Source: Prevotellaceae bacterium
Lineage (GTDB): Bacteria > Bacteroidota > Bacteroidia > Bacteroidales > Bacteroidaceae
Direction of reading: 5' to 3'
Assembly: GCA_028723525.1 (NCBI GenBank)
Contig: JAQYET010000023.1
Span: 62,001-126,000 of the forward strand
DNA: 64,000 bases
The notes beneath the pieces were generated by a model, which saw only the letters and a list, made by a program, of their open reading frames with translations, searched no databases and was not told the DNA's origin. Position numbers and translations under genes: made by a program. Below are positions 17,513-27,603 of the stretch, one piece after another. Each line of letters begins with the position of its first letter. Positions within the stretch are counted from its first letter, which is position 1.

Positions 17513-20500
17513 ATGAAGAAATTACTACTTATTTTTTCAATGCTCGCATGTGCCGTGCTAAACATGTCGGCACAGAGCGTTATCACCATGACCACCAACA
17601 AGGCCTATGGCGACACTTTCGTGTTCAATCCTACGCCGTTGGCAGACGGCGTGATCTCGGTTGACTGGGGAGACGGAACGCCGGTGGAATATCAGGTGAG
17701 CACGACCATGATGCCTTACCAACTGAAAAAGGAAGCACCGCTGAAAGGAAACACCGTGAAAATCTACGGTGCCCTTGCCAAACTGTCGGTGAACGAGCAG
17801 GGGCTGACAGCCCTGAAACTTGAGGGACAGGCAGGGCTTAAGCAACTCGATGCCTCGAAAAACGCTCTGACATACTACGACCTCGACCTCGGCGATGCCA
17901 AAAACCTTGAGATGCTGTCGCTTGCCAAAAACAACATCAGCATGCTGAACCTACGTGAATTCTCTAAGTTGGAGTATTTGGACATATACGAAAACCCAAC
18001 TCTGAGCACCGTGGCTTTTGCCGACAACAACCCGAACCTGCGAACCATAACGATGTATGGTTGCGACGTGTCTCACTTCTACGACACTTACAACTTCCCG
18101 AATCTTAGGAACATCGACCTGCATAACAACTCGCTGATGGACATCTCGCTGCCTGCAGACAGATATCCCGAACTGACATCGCTGAACGTGAGCAAGAACA
18201 TGATTTCCACTATCAACGTCGGCGGACTGACAAAACTGGAGAACCTCGCCGTGGCACACAACCTCCTGACCCAACTTAACGTTGCCGCGAACACCGAACT
18301 GCAGAGCCTCTCGATAGAACATAACAACATCGACAAACTCAATCTGGCAAACAACACCAAACTCCTGAGCCTAAACGTAAGCAACACCAAACTCACCAAA
18401 CTCGACGTTTCGGCAATGGCGTCGCTGCGAACCCTGATGTGCGACTCGCTGAGAATTTCGCGTCTGGATGTGGGCGGGCTGAAATGGCTGCAGACTTTGT
18501 CGGCAAAGGCGTGCGACCTTGAGTTACTCGACTTCACCGCAAACTATTTCGCGCTGCGCTATCTCTACCTGCAGGGCAACAAGAACTTTACCCCGCAGTC
18601 GCTCAATTTCATGTATAGCACAATGCAAGACCCCGACCGAAACGGCTACGTATATGTGGCTGAGTGTAACGGAGAGACGGCAAATGCCGAGAAATATCTT
18701 ATGAACAACAGTTCGGAGTCACACTGGCATATCGACGTTCCGGGCGACGGATCTTGCCCGATGGATGATGTCGTGATAACACAACAGCCCACCACCGGCG
18801 GCACATACAAGGTGATGAAGCGCGACATGACATACTCGCCCGACAAGGATGCGTTCCTGCGCCACTACGAAGAGGTGGGAAGCGACGGCAAAGTGGTGCC
18901 CGGCTCGATACTCTGTGTGCGCTACACCGCCGATGAGGGAATGGAGTATAAGGGCGTGATGGTGAACGGAAAACTCGTTCCCGACACCCTCTTCACCGTC
19001 ACTGCAAATGCTGACGTGAAGGCAGTGTTTGAGGGCAACCAAGGCGAAAGGTGCATAACGCTGACCGTTCCCGCGGGACAGGAGAGCACCTACGCCATAG
19101 GAGCCGACAACAACGACACTCCGGTGAGAATAGACTGGGGCGACGGCGAACTCAAGGAATATACAGCCAAGACAACGTGGACATTCATCGACGGAACCAC
19201 AGAGGGCACTCAGGTGAAGATTTACGGTGACGTGACCTACCTCAACTGCGAGAGTTATCCCGACTATGCCACCGACAACAAGATTTCTGCGATAGATTTG
19301 TCGAAGAACGACAAGCTGAAATATCTCGACGTTTACTTCAATCAACTGAAGGAAATAGACGTTACCAATCAGCACGACCTCATCTATCTCGATGTGTCGA
19401 TGAACGAAGACATCAGCAATGTGAACGTAGCCAACAGTCCGATGCTGCAGCAGCTCCGGGCTTACGGACTCTCCGCAATGACCGACATCGACATAAAGAA
19501 CAATACCGAACTGGAGTATGTAAACCTCAAGAACACTGCCATAAGCGACATCGACCTGTCGAAGAACGGCAAACTCGTCTATCTGAACCTCACCAACTGT
19601 GCCTTGAGCAGCATCGACGTGACGAACATGGGCGACCTGAAGGAACTCTATCTGAACAACAATAACATCGCAACAATAGACCTGAAGAACAATGCCTCGC
19701 TGCTCGGTCTGTCGCTGACTAAGAACAAGCTCAACGAACTCGACCTCTCGAAGAATGTTCTGCTGGAGAAACTCGATGCGGCAGAGAACACACTTGCTGC
19801 GCTCGACCTGTCGGAAAATCCGTCAATATGGTATATCGACGCGAGAGGTAACGGCTGGGATGCCTGCCAACTGAACGATTTCTACTATGCACTGCCGATG
19901 TATGTGGATCCGGGCGAAGAAGTGTCGGGGAGCACAACGCCTACCAAACTGTGGATTGCCGGCGGGGCGAATGCCAACGACGTGGAACACTCGGAAACAC
20001 TTATCGCCAAGTCTAAGTTGTGGTTGATGAACTACTCCGAGAACGGCGACGGCACCGGTTGCAACGAGGCTTACATCACCGTGCTGCCTTATGACAACGG
20101 CGAGGTGGTGGTGAAAGACGCCTCCAACAACGTAGTGAGCAGCGGTTCGAAGGTACAGAAGAACACCGTAATCAGCGTTGAGGCAACGCCGGAGAACGGC
20201 TACTCCGTGGTTTCGATGAAGGCTAACGGCGACGACATTGCCAACAACAAGTTCACCATTACCCGGGCAACCGACATCACAGTGAAGTTCTCGCTGACAT
20301 CGGCTGTGGAAGGCGTGCAGAGCGTAACCGCAACGGCAGAGGGAAGGAAGCACGAAATAGCAATCTTCACCAACAGCGAAGTGAAGGCAACGGTGCTCGG
20401 TGCCAACGGCAAGGTGCTCTTCAGCGACACCGTGGCTGCCGATACGGCAATCAGTCTGCCCGCAGGAGTATATGTTGTGACGCTGCAGCACGGTACAGAC

Positions 20501-20530
20501 ACCGTGACGCGCAAACTGCTCGTGAAATAA
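17513..20530 (+). CDS. Leucine-rich-repeat surface protein with T9SS-type C-terminus
   Basis: This 1005-residue exported protein starts with a signal peptide (MKKLLLIFSMLACAVLNMSA). Two similar blocks follow, each with a WGDGTPVEY or WGDGELKEY segment and a long LRR array of the LxxLDLSxNxL type (about residues 75-360 and 590-790). Then come a repeat domain near 850-920 and a C-terminal beta domain ending GVYVVTLQHGTDTVTRKLLVK read as a type IX secretion sorting domain. It probably mediates adhesion or protein binding at the cell surface; the ligand is unknown. Confidence 0.85.
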   Translation: MKKLLLIFSMLACAVLNMSAQSVITMTTNKAYGDTFVFNPTPLADGVISVDWGDGTPVEYQVSTTMMPYQLKKEAPLKGNTVKIYGALAKLSVNEQGLTALKLEGQAGLKQLDASKNALTYYDLDLGDAKNLEMLSLAKNNISMLNLREFSKLEYLDIYENPTLSTVAFADNNPNLRTITMYGCDVSHFYDTYNFPNLRNIDLHNNSLMDISLPADRYPELTSLNVSKNMISTINVGGLTKLENLAVAHNLLTQLNVAANTELQSLSIEHNNIDKLNLANNTKLLSLNVSNTKLTKLDVSAMASLRTLMCDSLRISRLDVGGLKWLQTLSAKACDLELLDFTANYFALRYLYLQGNKNFTPQSLNFMYSTMQDPDRNGYVYVAECNGETANAEKYLMNNSSESHWHIDVPGDGSCPMDDVVITQQPTTGGTYKVMKRDMTYSPDKDAFLRHYEEVGSDGKVVPGSILCVRYTADEGMEYKGVMVNGKLVPDTLFTVTANADVKAVFEGNQGERCITLTVPAGQESTYAIGADNNDTPVRIDWGDGELKEYTAKTTWTFIDGTTEGTQVKIYGDVTYLNCESYPDYATDNKISAIDLSKNDKLKYLDVYFNQLKEIDVTNQHDLIYLDVSMNEDISNVNVANSPMLQQLRAYGLSAMTDIDIKNNTELEYVNLKNTAISDIDLSKNGKLVYLNLTNCALSSIDVTNMGDLKELYLNNNNIATIDLKNNASLLGLSLTKNKLNELDLSKNVLLEKLDAAENTLAALDLSENPSIWYIDARGNGWDACQLNDFYYALPMYVDPGEEVSGSTTPTKLWIAGGANANDVEHSETLIAKSKLWLMNYSENGDGTGCNEAYITVLPYDNGEVVVKDASNNVVSSGSKVQKNTVISVEATPENGYSVVSMKANGDDIANNKFTITRATDITVKFSLTSAVEGVQSVTATAEGRKHEIAIFTNSEVKATVLGANGKVLFSDTVAADTAISLPAGVYVVTLQHGTDTVTRKLLVK

Positions 20531-20561
20531 CGGCATTTTCACACATACCATAACATATAAG

Positions 20562-20600
20562 AAATCCCACCCCGTTGAGAGGTGGGATTTCTTATTTTCG
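20562..20600 (+). terminator. Terminator after the LRR gene
   Basis: A perfect 10-bp stem, AAATCCCACC at 20562-20571 with GGTGGGATTT at 20581-20590, is followed by CTTATTTT, 31 bp after the LRR stop. Confidence 0.85.
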
Positions 20601-20684
20601 GTTGCTGTCAGTCATCCCTGTGGCAACCGTTTTTTTGAAAACGGGGCATCGGATATTCAAAATCGCTTTTTAACGGGCAATATG

Positions 20685-20715
20685 TTGCATTTTTCACAAA
20701 TTCTTTTTACTTTTG
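20685..20715 (+). promoter_or_regulatory. Promoter of the acyl-CoA synthetase gene
   Basis: TTG at 20685-20687 and TACTTTTG at 20708-20715 are separated by 20 bp, a good match to the Bacteroidetes -33/-7 pattern. The start codon is 39 bp downstream. Confidence 0.65.
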
Positions 20716-20754
20716 CAGAATGGGAGGAGTATGTAACAAATAAAGAGTTAGCTT

Positions 20755-22563
20755 ATGCAGACAAAATGTCATCTTTCGGCACTCGTGCACAAACAAGCCG
20801 CCAAGTACGGCGACAGACAGGCGTTGATATACCGCGATTTCGGGAGCCTTAAATGGAAATCCTTGTCGTGGAACAGTTTCTCGCAGCGGGTAAAACAGGT
20901 TTCCAACGCCATGCTTAACCTCGGTGTCGGGGTGCAGGAGAACGTCGGAATATTCGCACAGAACTGCGTTCACTATCTCTATACCGACTTCGGGGCGTTC
21001 GGAATACGCGCCGTAACGGTGCCTTTCTATGCCACGAGCAGCGAGCAACAACTGCAGTATATCGTGTCAGATGCGCAGATTCGCGTGCTCTTCGTCGGCG
21101 AACAGGAGCAGTATGAGAAAGCACAGCGGGTGTTGCCGCTATGCCCCTCGCTTGAGAAGATTATCATCTTCGACCGCTCGGTGAGGCTGAAGCAGCACGA
21201 CGTGAGTTCAATCTTCTTCGACGACTTCATGAAGTTGGGCGAGAACTATCCGCGACAGTCGGAAGTGGAGAGCCTGTATGGGCAGGCAAACAAGGAAGAC
21301 CTCGCCAATATCCTATACACAAGTGGTACGACGGGCGACTCAAAGGGAGTAATGCTATCTCACGGACAGTATGAGGCTGCAATGGAAGCCAACGGCGGAG
21401 CGGTGCCTGTGGGCGAGAAAGACCGCCTGATGATGTTCCTCCCGATAACGCATATCTTCGAGCGGGCATGGGACTTCTATGCCATAAGTCAAGGCTCTAC
21501 AATCATCGTGAACACCTATCCAAAGGAGGTGCAGCAGTCGATGGCGGAGACTCATCCCACCTGCATGTGCTCTGTTCCGCGCTTTTGGGAGAAGGTGTAT
21601 ATCGGCGTCAGAGACAAGATAGAGAGTTCGGGAATGCTGAAACGCAAACTGTTCAATAAGGCATTGTCTGTGGGCAGGAAGTACAACATAGAGTATGTAA
21701 GCCGCGGCAAGCGTCCGCCGCTCTCGCTCGCCTTGGAATACAAGATGTTCGACAAGACGGTGTTCTCAATCGTAAGGAAGCAGCTCGGACTGGAAAACGC
21801 CCACTTCTTCCCCACTGCAGGCTCGTATGTTAACGCCGAAGTGGAGGAGTTCGTACACTCCATAGGGCTCAACATGATGGTGGGATATGGTCTGACGGAG
21901 AGTCTTGCCACCGTTTCAAACGACCGTCTGGGCATGCCGTTCACCGTGGGCAGCGTGGGCAGACCGCTCAAAGAGGTGGAAATAAAGTTCGGAGAGAACG
22001 AAGAGATACTCCTGAAAGGTCCTACGATAACCAAGGGTTACTACAACCGGGATGCCCTGAACCGCGAGTCGTTCACCGACGACGGCTTCTTCCGCACCGG
22101 CGACGCAGGATACATGAAAGACGGAGAACTCTTCCTGAAAGAGCGAATAAAGGAATTATATAAGACCTCCAACGGCAAATACATCGCTCCGCAGATGATA
22201 GAGTCGAAATTGCTTGTTGACAAATTCATCGACCAAATTGCCGTGATAGCCGACAAGCGCAAGTATGTCTCCGCACTCATCGTGCCCGACTTCACCCTGC
22301 TTGAGGAGTATGCAAGGGAGCATGACATAACATTCAACAGACGCGAAGACCTGTGTCGCAACCCGAAGATTATAAAGATGCTGAGAGAACGCATCGACAC
22401 ACTGCAGCAGCAGTTGGCAGGCTACGAGCAGATAAAAAACTTCACGCTAATCCCACACAATTTCACCATAGAGGCAGGCGAACTGACCAATACGCTGAAA
22501 ATAAAGCGGCGCGTGCTCAATGTGAACTATGCTGCGGAGATAGAGAATATGTACGAGGAGTAG
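20755..22563 (+). CDS. Long-chain fatty-acid--CoA ligase (AMP-binding family)
   Basis: This 602-residue adenylate-forming enzyme has the AMP-binding P-loop YTSGTTGDSKGVMLSH, the MVGYGLTESL motif, and the C-terminal FFRTGDAGYMKDGEL and LKERIKELYKTSNGKYI motifs. These place it with eukaryote-like long-chain acyl-CoA synthetases. It activates free fatty acids to acyl-CoA with ATP. It stands alone between a clear promoter and prfB, 120 bp downstream. Confidence 0.87.
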   Translation: MQTKCHLSALVHKQAAKYGDRQALIYRDFGSLKWKSLSWNSFSQRVKQVSNAMLNLGVGVQENVGIFAQNCVHYLYTDFGAFGIRAVTVPFYATSSEQQLQYIVSDAQIRVLFVGEQEQYEKAQRVLPLCPSLEKIIIFDRSVRLKQHDVSSIFFDDFMKLGENYPRQSEVESLYGQANKEDLANILYTSGTTGDSKGVMLSHGQYEAAMEANGGAVPVGEKDRLMMFLPITHIFERAWDFYAISQGSTIIVNTYPKEVQQSMAETHPTCMCSVPRFWEKVYIGVRDKIESSGMLKRKLFNKALSVGRKYNIEYVSRGKRPPLSLALEYKMFDKTVFSIVRKQLGLENAHFFPTAGSYVNAEVEEFVHSIGLNMMVGYGLTESLATVSNDRLGMPFTVGSVGRPLKEVEIKFGENEEILLKGPTITKGYYNRDALNRESFTDDGFFRTGDAGYMKDGELFLKERIKELYKTSNGKYIAPQMIESKLLVDKFIDQIAVIADKRKYVSALIVPDFTLLEEYAREHDITFNRREDLCRNPKIIKMLRERIDTLQQQLAGYEQIKNFTLIPHNFTIEAGELTNTLKIKRRVLNVNYAAEIENMYEE

Positions 22564-22683
22564 CGGGCGCGTCATCGCTATGACACCGGGGCAAGGTGGA
22601 AAGGATTTTTGTTTCTAAAATTAAAAAGAAAACACGTGCCGCCACAGCCGTTTCTTGTGGCTGCGGGCGGTGAAGACAAGACT

Positions 22684-23805
22684 ATGATAACAGCAGAACA
22701 ACTGAAAGATGTGTTGCGGAGAGCCGACGACCTGAACCGATATTTGGACATCGACCGCAAGAAAATGGAATATTCCGAGGAGGAACTGCGCACTCAGGCA
22801 CCCGACTTCTGGGAAGACCCTAAGCGTGCACAGGTGCAGATGAAGAAGGTGAAGGACATAAAGCGGTGGATTGACGGCTACAGCAAAGTGAGACAGATGG
22901 CAGACGAACTGCAGCTGGCGTTCGACTTCTACCATGAGGAAATGGTCACAGAAGAGGAGGTTGACGAAGATTACAGAAAGGCGATAGAGGCGATAGAGAG
23001 TCTCGAACTGAAGAATATGCTGCGCCAAAAGGAAGACCCGATGGACTGTGTGCTGAAGATTAACTCCGGAGCCGGCGGCACGGAGAGTCAGGACTGGGCG
23101 TCGATGCTGATGCGAATGTATATGCGCTGGGCGGAAGCGAAGGGCTACAAGGTGGGCATATCGAACATTCAGGAAGGCGACGAAGCAGGCATCAAGAGCG
23201 TGACAATGGAGATTGAAGGCGGAGAATATGCCTACGGCTATCTCAAGAGCGAGAATGGCGTGCACCGATTGGTGCGCGTATCGCCGTTCAACGCACAGGG
23301 GAAACGCATGACATCGTTCGCCTCGGTGTTTGTGTCGCCGCTGGTTGACGACACGATAGAGGTTTATGTAGATCCTGCAAAACTGTCGTGGGACACGTTC
23401 CGAAGCAGCGGTGCCGGCGGACAGAACGTCAACAAGGTGGAGTCGGGAGTGCGATTGCGCTATTGGTACACCGACCCAGACACCGGCGAAGAGGAGGAAA
23501 TACTCATAGAGAACACCGAAACCCGCGACCAGCCCAAGAACAAGGAGAGGGCTATGGTGCTCCTCAAGTCGCAACTATACGACCGCGCGATGAAGAAAAG
23601 ACTGGAAGCGCAGGCTAAGATTGAGGCCGGGAAGAAAAAAATAGAATGGGGTTCGCAGATACGCAGCTATGTGTTCGACGACCGCCGGGTGAAAGACCAC
23701 CGCACCAATTACCAGACATCAGACGTCGATGGGGTAATGGACGGCAAGATAGACGACTTCATAAAGGCTTACCTCATGGAGTTCCCGGTGAACGATGAGG
23801 AATAA
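22684..23805 (+). CDS. prfB: Peptide chain release factor 2
   Basis: RF2 recognises UGA and UAA stop codons. The SPF recognition tripeptide is in VRVSPFNAQGKR and the catalytic GGQ in SSGAGGQNVNKVESG. I start it at ATG 22684 (MITAEQLKDVL), about 373 residues. The frame is open farther upstream but only with a TTG start and an unrelated N-terminus. I found no CTTTGA frameshift site near the start, so the autoregulatory frameshift seen in many RF2 genes appears absent. Confidence 0.92.
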   Translation: MITAEQLKDVLRRADDLNRYLDIDRKKMEYSEEELRTQAPDFWEDPKRAQVQMKKVKDIKRWIDGYSKVRQMADELQLAFDFYHEEMVTEEEVDEDYRKAIEAIESLELKNMLRQKEDPMDCVLKINSGAGGTESQDWASMLMRMYMRWAEAKGYKVGISNIQEGDEAGIKSVTMEIEGGEYAYGYLKSENGVHRLVRVSPFNAQGKRMTSFASVFVSPLVDDTIEVYVDPAKLSWDTFRSSGAGGQNVNKVESGVRLRYWYTDPDTGEEEEILIENTETRDQPKNKERAMVLLKSQLYDRAMKKRLEAQAKIEAGKKKIEWGSQIRSYVFDDRRVKDHRTNYQTSDVDGVMDGKIDDFIKAYLMEFPVNDEE

Positions 23806-23874
23806 GTCTGAACCGGACTCACATCGAAGACGGTAAGCGGTAAAGCAGATATTTTATATAAAGAATAAACAACT

Positions 23875-24012
23875 ATGAGCCAGAAAAGGAAAAAACAGCG
23901 TGCCGCACGCTCCGCAATGCAGGAGAAGCAGGCACAGACGGTGGTGAGATGGATATTCGGAATATTCGTGCTCATTGCCGTGCTGACGCTTCTCTACGTA
24001 GCCTTTATGTAG
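23875..24012 (+). CDS. Small single-pass membrane protein (45 residues)
   Basis: The reading frame begins MSQKRKKQRAARSAMQEKQA, a strongly basic N-terminus, followed by one hydrophobic helix (about residues 24-45, WIFGIFVLIAVLTLLY) that ends the protein. The basic part should stay in the cytoplasm. It lies 69 bp after prfB and 119 bp before the CYTH gene. I do not recognise a family. Charge layout and codon use like its neighbours argue for a real gene. Confidence 0.55.
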   Translation: MSQKRKKQRAARSAMQEKQAQTVVRWIFGIFVLIAVLTLLYVAFM

Positions 24013-24131
24013 TGGGAGCAGCAGGGAAAGGGGTGTGGATACACGTCTTCGCGACAAGGCAGTGACGTTTCTGGCTTGCCATTGTCGTGTTGTGCCTTTA
24101 TTGAAACAGAAATACTATCATAATACACACA

Positions 24132-24647
24132 ATGAGCGGATTTGAGATAGAGCGCAAGTTCCTTGTCAGGGGCGAGGATTTCAAGCAGCAGGCAGTGTCG
24201 AGCAGCCGCATCTGTCAGGGTTATATCCTTAGTGGCGGTGGACGCACGGTAAGGGTGAGGATACGCGACGAACAGGGATTTCTCACCATAAAGGGACCGG
24301 CGGAGAACGGAGGACTGTCGCGATATGAGTTTGAGAAGGAGATAACCCTCGACGAAGCACAGCACCTGATGTCGCTCTGCGAACCGGGCGTTGTGGAGAA
24401 GCGACGCTATATTGTGCCGTTCAGGGGGCACGTTTTCGAGGTTGACGAGTTCTATGGCGACAACAGCGGACTGGTGTTTGCCGAGGTGGAGCTGAGTGAT
24501 GAGAACGAACCCTTCGAGAAGCCCGGCTTCATCGGTCCCGAAGTTACGGGCGACGGTCGCTTCTACAACTCACACCTGCGCCGCATGCCCTACATCTTTT
24601 GGCGCGCCACCATTCCGGAAGAATACCGTCATCCGCAGCAAGGGTGA
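24132..24647 (+). CDS. CYTH-domain protein (class IV cyclase / triphosphatase family)
   Basis: This 171-residue protein begins MSGFEIERKFLV, the ExExK signature of the CYTH fold, and continues with the alternating basic and acidic strands of the triphosphate tunnel (RVRIRDEQGFLTIKG, then YEFEKEI). Bacterial short CYTH proteins are usually inorganic triphosphatases. Adenylate cyclase activity is possible but less likely. No second-messenger partner gene is nearby. Confidence 0.82.
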   Translation: MSGFEIERKFLVRGEDFKQQAVSSSRICQGYILSGGGRTVRVRIRDEQGFLTIKGPAENGGLSRYEFEKEITLDEAQHLMSLCEPGVVEKRRYIVPFRGHVFEVDEFYGDNSGLVFAEVELSDENEPFEKPGFIGPEVTGDGRFYNSHLRRMPYIFWRATIPEEYRHPQQG

Positions 24648-24684
24648 CACCGATGTTTACGCTTGAAAAAGGTGGATAGGAACG

Positions 24685-25569
24685 ATGAAGCCGTCAAGTA
24701 ATGATAATCTTATACTGCTGATAGTTGCGGTTGCTGCCATTGCGTTCCTCATTGGGAGGGGACTCAGGGGTGGAAGCGGAGAGACGTCGCTGTCTGCCGG
24801 CGATTCCATAGCCGTGGAAGGGCACAAGAACTATGGTGAATATTATGGCGACTCGCGTGCGCGTAAATATTATAATGTGGAAGGGCGCAGGGTGGAACGC
24901 TTCTTTTTCGACCCCAACACGGCAGACAGCACGCAACTGTTGAGGCTCGGACTGAAGCCGTGGATAGTGAGAAACATATATAAATACCGCTCGCGCGGAG
25001 GGGAGTTCCGCAAGCCGGAGGACTTTGCACGGGTCTATGGACTGACCGCCGGAGAATATAAGAGCCTCGCGCCCTATATCAGGATTTCTGCCGATTACCG
25101 TCCGGCGTCGTCACTTTTCGGAACTTCAGAAGAGCCTCGCCGCACGAAAGACTCGCTGCGCTATCCCGTGAAACTCGCCGCCGGGGAACGAATTGTGCTG
25201 AACACAGCCGACACCACGGCACTGAAACGGGTGCCGGGAATTGGCAGCGGGTATGCACGGGCGATAGTGAACTACCGCGACCGCCTCGGCGGGTATGCCG
25301 ATGTGAGACAGTTGCTTGAGATAAACGGAGTGCCGGAAGAGGCTCTGCGATATATGGAACTGGGAACGCCCGACCTGCGCAAGATAGACGTCAACCGCCT
25401 CTCTCTCGACAAACTGAAGCGTCACCCATACATAAACTTCTATCAGGCGCGCGCCATAGTGGAGCACCGAAGGTTGCACGGTCCGTTGCGCTCGGCAGCA
25501 GACTTGAAGATGATACGTGATTTCTCGGCGTCTGACATAGAACGTATTCTGCCCTATATCAGTTTCTGA
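24685..25569 (+). CDS. Helix-hairpin-helix (ComEA-like) protein
   Basis: This 294-residue protein has an N-terminal membrane anchor (residues 8-25, LILLIVAVAAIAFLIGRG) and then three helix-hairpin-helix units. The clearest is RVPGIGSGYARAIVNYRDRL near residue 180, and the last is near HPYINFYQARAIVEHR. HhH motifs bind DNA backbone non-specifically, as in ComEA of DNA uptake. No other competence genes are seen nearby, so the role is inferred from the fold. Confidence 0.8.
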   Translation: MKPSSNDNLILLIVAVAAIAFLIGRGLRGGSGETSLSAGDSIAVEGHKNYGEYYGDSRARKYYNVEGRRVERFFFDPNTADSTQLLRLGLKPWIVRNIYKYRSRGGEFRKPEDFARVYGLTAGEYKSLAPYIRISADYRPASSLFGTSEEPRRTKDSLRYPVKLAAGERIVLNTADTTALKRVPGIGSGYARAIVNYRDRLGGYADVRQLLEINGVPEEALRYMELGTPDLRKIDVNRLSLDKLKRHPYINFYQARAIVEHRRLHGPLRSAADLKMIRDFSASDIERILPYISF

Positions 25570-25650
25570 ATGAGAGCAGACATCGTGTTTCAGAGCCCGA
25601 CATTGCCCAGAATAATATTTTAGGTAAAGGTGTTTTAGGAAACCTTACGG

Positions 25651-26379
25651 TTAGTAGAGGAATGTTTTCTCTACTGTCCCGTCGTAGGTGTTTATGCTTA
25701 TCGTGATTTTGTCGCCCCGTTTCGGAGGTACAGGAAGGCGGTAGGCTGCGATGCTTACGAAGACGTTTGCGCTGTAATATTCCGGCACTCCGTTCTGAGC
25801 GTGCAGCAAAGTGAGGAAATAATGCCTGCTGCCGTCGGCATCGGTTGTCACCTCGTCGCACATCATACCAATCGACTGCAACTTATCCTCGCCATCCTCG
25901 TGCCCGGTCTTTATCGCCAGTCCGAGGTTGACATACCTTCCTCCGCGACTCATCCACGCGCTGCGGAATATCACGGGGTCGGTCTTCGGGGTTTTCACGT
26001 CAGCCCGATATTTCACCGTCGGCGTAGGAACCGCCACCACAGACACCGCCTCGGTTGTGATTCCCGATGCCGCAATGTTGTGGTAGAGCAGTGCCCGATA
26101 TAGCGAGTCGGAGGTGACAGCCCACTTCACGGTGCGTTTCTGCGACAGCAGCAAGGAGTCGCCGTCGTCGGTTATGGCGCAGAATAATGCCCCCGAAGCA
26201 TCGGTGCGCACCTCTGCGAAGTCGGCTCGCAGCATGCTGTATCTGCCCTCTCCCGGGGTGTAAGTCTCGGAAGTGCACGCCGCGATGACGAGCAACGCCG
26301 TGAGAAGGAGGCAGATGTAGAGTGCCGCAGGTTTCCTGTCGGACGATTTTCGGTGGTTTCGGGGAGTAAGTTTCATCAT
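25651..26379 (-). CDS. NigD-like lipoprotein
   Basis: This 242-residue protein has a basic start, a hydrophobic stretch and a lipobox-like end (LLLTALLVIAAC), so it should be a lipoprotein. The body resembles the NigD family of Bacteroidetes, named for a gene linked to the nigrescin bacteriocin in Prevotella, whose molecular function is not established. It ends 11 bp after the acyltransferase gene. The match to NigD is from overall pattern memory and not a catalytic motif. Confidence 0.6.
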   Translation of the reverse strand: MMKLTPRNHRKSSDRKPAALYICLLLTALLVIAACTSETYTPGEGRYSMLRADFAEVRTDASGALFCAITDDGDSLLLSQKRTVKWAVTSDSLYRALLYHNIAASGITTEAVSVVAVPTPTVKYRADVKTPKTDPVIFRSAWMSRGGRYVNLGLAIKTGHEDGEDKLQSIGMMCDEVTTDADGSRHYFLTLLHAQNGVPEYYSANVFVSIAAYRLPVPPKRGDKITISINTYDGTVEKTFLY

Positions 26380-26390
26380 TCTTTCCTGTT

Positions 26391-27554
26391 TTATTGTTGC
26401 GAAGATGCAGCGATATGGTTGCGCAAAGGGTTGGCATACATTGTCAACATGCGTTCACGGAGGAAATCAACGTCCTTCCCGGGGATGTCAATCTTTGCTA
26501 TTTGTCCCTGCAGATAATCCTCAAACTGTCGGCGTTCGTCGGCAGAATATTTCCCTGCAGAGAAGAATTTCTGTGAGGTTTCATCGAGCATGTCTGCCGC
26601 GATATAGTTGGCGGGATATATGCGATAGTTGCGGTGTATCTCGCGGTCGATGTGCGCTGCCACGATGTTGAAGAAGTCCGTCTTTGGCGTTTCTGCCGGC
26701 AGTTGGGCGAGGAACTCGTCGATGCACGGCGCGCAGTGGTAGTGGATGTGCCCCTTGAAGCCCATTATTCCCGTCTTCATGCTCTCCACATCGTCGCTTT
26801 TCCCCTTCTTCCAGTCGGGATTGTCGCGCTTGAGTTGGAACTCCCGAGCCTTCAGGAAGTCGCAGGGATCGAACTCGTAACTTATCGCGAGCGGCACGAT
26901 GTGCAGTTGCTGCAGCCTTTCCACATGCGTTCCCGTTCCGCCCATTGCCATCATCTTCAGTATCGACGGCTGTGTGCGGTCGTTGCTGTCCTTAGCCCTT
27001 CCCTCGCGTTGCGCTATCCATACGTTGTCGTTCTTTTCGCTGATGACGTAGTGCATGTATTCAGCCATGCGCTTGCTTGCCATGAGCATCTCCCTCGGTT
27101 GCAGCGAACGCTCCACGATGAACGACTTGTTTATGCGCACAAGGTCTTTCACCCACGGCAGCGACAGCAGGTTATCGCCTATCGCCACCTCGCAAGTGGT
27201 GGTGAAGCCGGCATCGACGAGCAGTTTGTCGAGCAGTGCCGAGTCGAGCACAATGTCCCTGTGATTGCTCACGAAGGTGTATCTGGCATTGGTGTCAACC
27301 GCCTCGGTGTCGATGTCGATACCCAAACTCGCCTTTGCTGTGAGGTTCTCAAGGAAGCCGTAGCAGAACGCCATTTGGAAGTCGAGGTTTGTCTTGCATC
27401 CCCGCATCTTCTGTTCAATCATTTCGAAAGGTATCTGCGGATAGAGATAAGCCACTACAGCGCGAAACTGCGGGTCTGCAACCAAACGGTCGTAGGCGGC
27501 GGGCAGTTCTTCAGGTCCAAACGGGCGTATTGCGTCAAAGTCGGATATTGTCAT
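26391..27554 (-). CDS. Acyltransferase, 1-acylglycerol-3-phosphate type
   Basis: This 387-residue protein shows FVSNHRDIVLD (the catalytic histidine region of glycerophosphate acyltransferases), SFIVERSLQ, and a substrate-binding IAQREGRAKD. It probably transfers an acyl chain during phospholipid or related lipid synthesis. No clear membrane segment is visible. It is co-directional with the NigD-like gene downstream and lies 49 bp after ddl. Confidence 0.75.
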   Translation of the reverse strand: MTISDFDAIRPFGPEELPAAYDRLVADPQFRAVVAYLYPQIPFEMIEQKMRGCKTNLDFQMAFCYGFLENLTAKASLGIDIDTEAVDTNARYTFVSNHRDIVLDSALLDKLLVDAGFTTTCEVAIGDNLLSLPWVKDLVRINKSFIVERSLQPREMLMASKRMAEYMHYVISEKNDNVWIAQREGRAKDSNDRTQPSILKMMAMGGTGTHVERLQQLHIVPLAISYEFDPCDFLKAREFQLKRDNPDWKKGKSDDVESMKTGIMGFKGHIHYHCAPCIDEFLAQLPAETPKTDFFNIVAAHIDREIHRNYRIYPANYIAADMLDETSQKFFSAGKYSADERRQFEDYLQGQIAKIDIPGKDVDFLRERMLTMYANPLRNHIAASSQQ

Positions 27555-27603
27555 GTTGTTCCCTGTTAAATCATTCGGCGTTTCAGCCTCCTGCGTTCCA
27601 CGT

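Noticed and set aside
22609..22683. Possible programmed frameshift leader for prfB
   Set aside because: No CTTTGA or stop codon in the right frame is present; the upstream frame is simply open and has only a TTG start.
26634..27569. Long plus-strand frame opposite the acyltransferase gene
   Set aside because: Its codon use is the reverse complement of a well-supported gene and its protein shows no motif.
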